From Lysobacterales bacterium (lineage in GTDB: Bacteria > Pseudomonadota > Gammaproteobacteria > Xanthomonadales > SZUA-5): a stretch of 64,000 nt of DNA. The stretch is taken from contig JALHMH010000003.1 of NCBI GenBank assembly GCA_022844165.1, positions 62,001 to 126,000 on the forward strand. Direction: 5' to 3'. Positions 62,862 through 64,000 of this stretch are shown one piece after another. A model generated the notes under the pieces. The model worked only from the letters and a program-made list of their open reading frames with translations. It searched no databases and was not told the origin of the DNA. Position 1 is the stretch's first letter, and each line of letters starts with the position of its first letter. The translations under genes and the position numbers were made by a program.

Positions 62862-64000
62862 TTATTTCACTCCATGCATCAGTTTGTTGAGCAAGGGCGC
62901 GGTGAAGAAATACAGCGCACCGATGATCAGGCCGATCCAAAACAGCTGCATGAAGACGGCGCTATATTGCAAGATGCCGCTGGCTTCGCCATGGCCGCCA
63001 CCGCCGCCGCCCGTGGCGAAGTACGAGATCACGCCGGCCGCGTAATTGCCGCCAGCGATCGCCAGGAACCAGCCGCCCATCGCCAGCCCCGTTTCTTCTG
63101 GCCGCGCCAGCTTCGTCACCATCGATAGTCCGATCGGCGACAAACACAGTTCGGCGAGCGTGTGGATGAGATAGCACAGGGTCAACATGGTCCAGGAAAT
63201 CTTGCCGTTCGCATCCTGCATATTTCCAATAGCAAACACCAGGATGTAGAAGCCAACGGCGACGCCGACGAGTCCAAGCGCAAATTTGCGCGGAATGGAC
63301 GGGTTGACATTGGAACGATCCAGCGCCGGCCACATCATGGCAAACACCGGCGCGAACATGATGATGAAAATCGCGTTCACCGACTGGAAGATGGTGAAAG
63401 CGGGCGTCCAGCCGAAAATGGTGGGCATGTTCACATAGTCGCGCGCCAGGAAGTTCAGCGACGATCCTGCCTGTTCGAACAGCGCCCAGAACAAGGAACA
63501 GGCCAGGAACAGCGACAGCATGGCGATGTAACGATGCAACTGCTCTTTGCTGCCGCTCTTGATGCCGCTGTAGACAAACCAGACGATCATGGCGGCCATC
63601 ATCACCAGCAAAAGCGTGCCGAGGATCTCGCTCTGGTCGAGCAGGAAGTACACCGGCACAACCATCAACACGGCTGCAATCAGCACTTGTACCAGGGGCA
63701 TCGGGCCCTCTTTGCCCTTAGGTGCCGTGCCAACATGACCCAACCAGGCGCGCAGACCATGAAACACCGCAAGTCCGAGCACCATTCCGACACCAGCGGT
63801 GAGAAATCCCCAGCGGTAGCCATACTTCTCGCCAATCAACCCTGCGCAGACGATGGGCGCCAGTGCGGCGCCCGCATTGATGCCCATGTAGAAGATCGTG
63901 AAACCGGAATCGCGACGCACATCGGCGGGCGCATAAAGCTTGCCTACCATTGTTGAGATATTCGGCTTGAACATGCCGTTGCCGACAATGACCACGGCCA
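62862..64000 (-). CDS. POT/PTR-family proton-dependent oligopeptide transporter (partial, N-terminus outside window)
   Basis: About 379 C-terminal residues of a multi-helix inner-membrane symporter taking up di- and tripeptides with protons. The visible part has GNGMFKPNISTMVGKLY, then the POT signature FTIFYMGINAGAALAPI, a cytoplasmic loop, several helices and a C-terminus ending in TAPLLNKLMHG. The segment HTLAELCLSPIGLSMVTKLAP-like (ELCLSPIGLS) is typical of bacterial POTs. The gene begins beyond the right edge. It leads an operon with the glycosyltransferase and ycgL. Confidence 0.9.
   Translation of the reverse strand, partial: AVVIVGNGMFKPNISTMVGKLYAPADVRRDSGFTIFYMGINAGAALAPIVCAGLIGEKYGYRWGFLTAGVGMVLGLAVFHGLRAWLGHVGTAPKGKEGPMPLVQVLIAAVLMVVPVYFLLDQSEILGTLLLVMMAAMIVWFVYSGIKSGSKEQLHRYIAMLSLFLACSLFWALFEQAGSSLNFLARDYVNMPTIFGWTPAFTIFQSVNAIFIIMFAPVFAMMWPALDRSNVNPSIPRKFALGLVGVAVGFYILVFAIGNMQDANGKISWTMLTLCYLIHTLAELCLSPIGLSMVTKLARPEETGLAMGGWFLAIAGGNYAAGVISYFATGGGGGGHGEASGILQYSAVFMQLFWIGLIIGALYFFTAPLLNKLMHGVK

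Noticed and set aside
1..64000. CRISPR arrays, insertion sequences, integrases, rRNA and intact tRNA genes
   Set aside because: None seen on either strand; the only long repeat is the NRPS A-domain duplication, and no transposase-like protein is encoded.

Overview
The window looks like a chromosomal segment of a high-GC gammaproteobacterium, most plausibly Xanthomonadales/Lysobacterales. The evidence is the gamma-type dcw order (mraZ-rsmH-ftsL-ftsI-murE-murF-mraY-ftsW), a YcgL-family gene, a HutF-type histidine branch, a DUF4390-ntrY pair, and DUF721 and M23 genes next to lpxC. This is inference from gene content; no rRNA or other taxonomic marker is present.

Layout. 1-8.25 kb (minus): the division and cell wall operon, mostly joined by 1-4 nt overlaps, running from a promoter/MraZ operator at about 8.2 kb to a truncated ftsW at the left edge. 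Two G/C-rich inverted repeats of one family interrupt it. 8.4-11.5 kb: a soluble lytic transglycosylase, a DUF3293 protein and a glycine-zipper envelope protein. 11.6-14.3 kb: divergent hutF and hutI. 14.4-45.2 kb: an accessory block on the plus strand dominated by a PKS-NRPS gene cluster. 45.3-53.4 kb: a LysR regulator, a small membrane protein, an SSS-type hybrid histidine kinase, DUF4390-ntrY (no ntrX follows) and a lone TRAP small permease. 53.4-60.2 kb: a Kef-type antiporter, an M23 peptidase, DUF721, lpxC, yidC, rnpA and rpmH. 60.2-64 kb: a phospholipase D-family lipoprotein, YcgL, a family 2 glycosyltransferase and a truncated POT peptide transporter.

The gene cluster (about 15.0-45.2 kb). 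A FAAL-loaded PKS module (FAAL-ACP*-KS-AT-DH*-ER*-KR-ACP, * = key residues missing or altered) should activate a fatty acid, add one C2 unit and leave a beta-hydroxyl. Two bimodular NRPSs (C-A-T-C-A-T and C-A-T-C-A-T-TE) then add four residues; my reading of the specificity codes is basic (Lys/Orn-like), Leu-like, Ala-like, Leu-like. A TE releases the product, and a PvdE/SyrD-type ABC exporter suggests a (cyclic) lipotetrapeptide. Accessory genes are a type II thioesterase, an aspartyl/asparaginyl hydroxylase-family dioxygenase, a DapF-family PLP-independent racemase/epimerase, an Sfp-type phosphopantetheinyl transferase and an ADOP-type permease. There are no epimerization domains, so the DapF-like enzyme is a candidate source of a non-standard or D-configured building block.

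Most notable sequence features: (i) the adenylation domains of modules 2 and 4 lie in a 1.41 kb direct repeat that I count as 12 mismatches with a central stretch of about 1 kb identical, a sign of recent gene conversion; (ii) the ACP after the FAAL has Ala where the phosphopantetheine Ser should be; (iii) five consecutive hairpins lie between the thioesterase and NRPS genes, one belonging to a hairpin family that also occurs after hutF.
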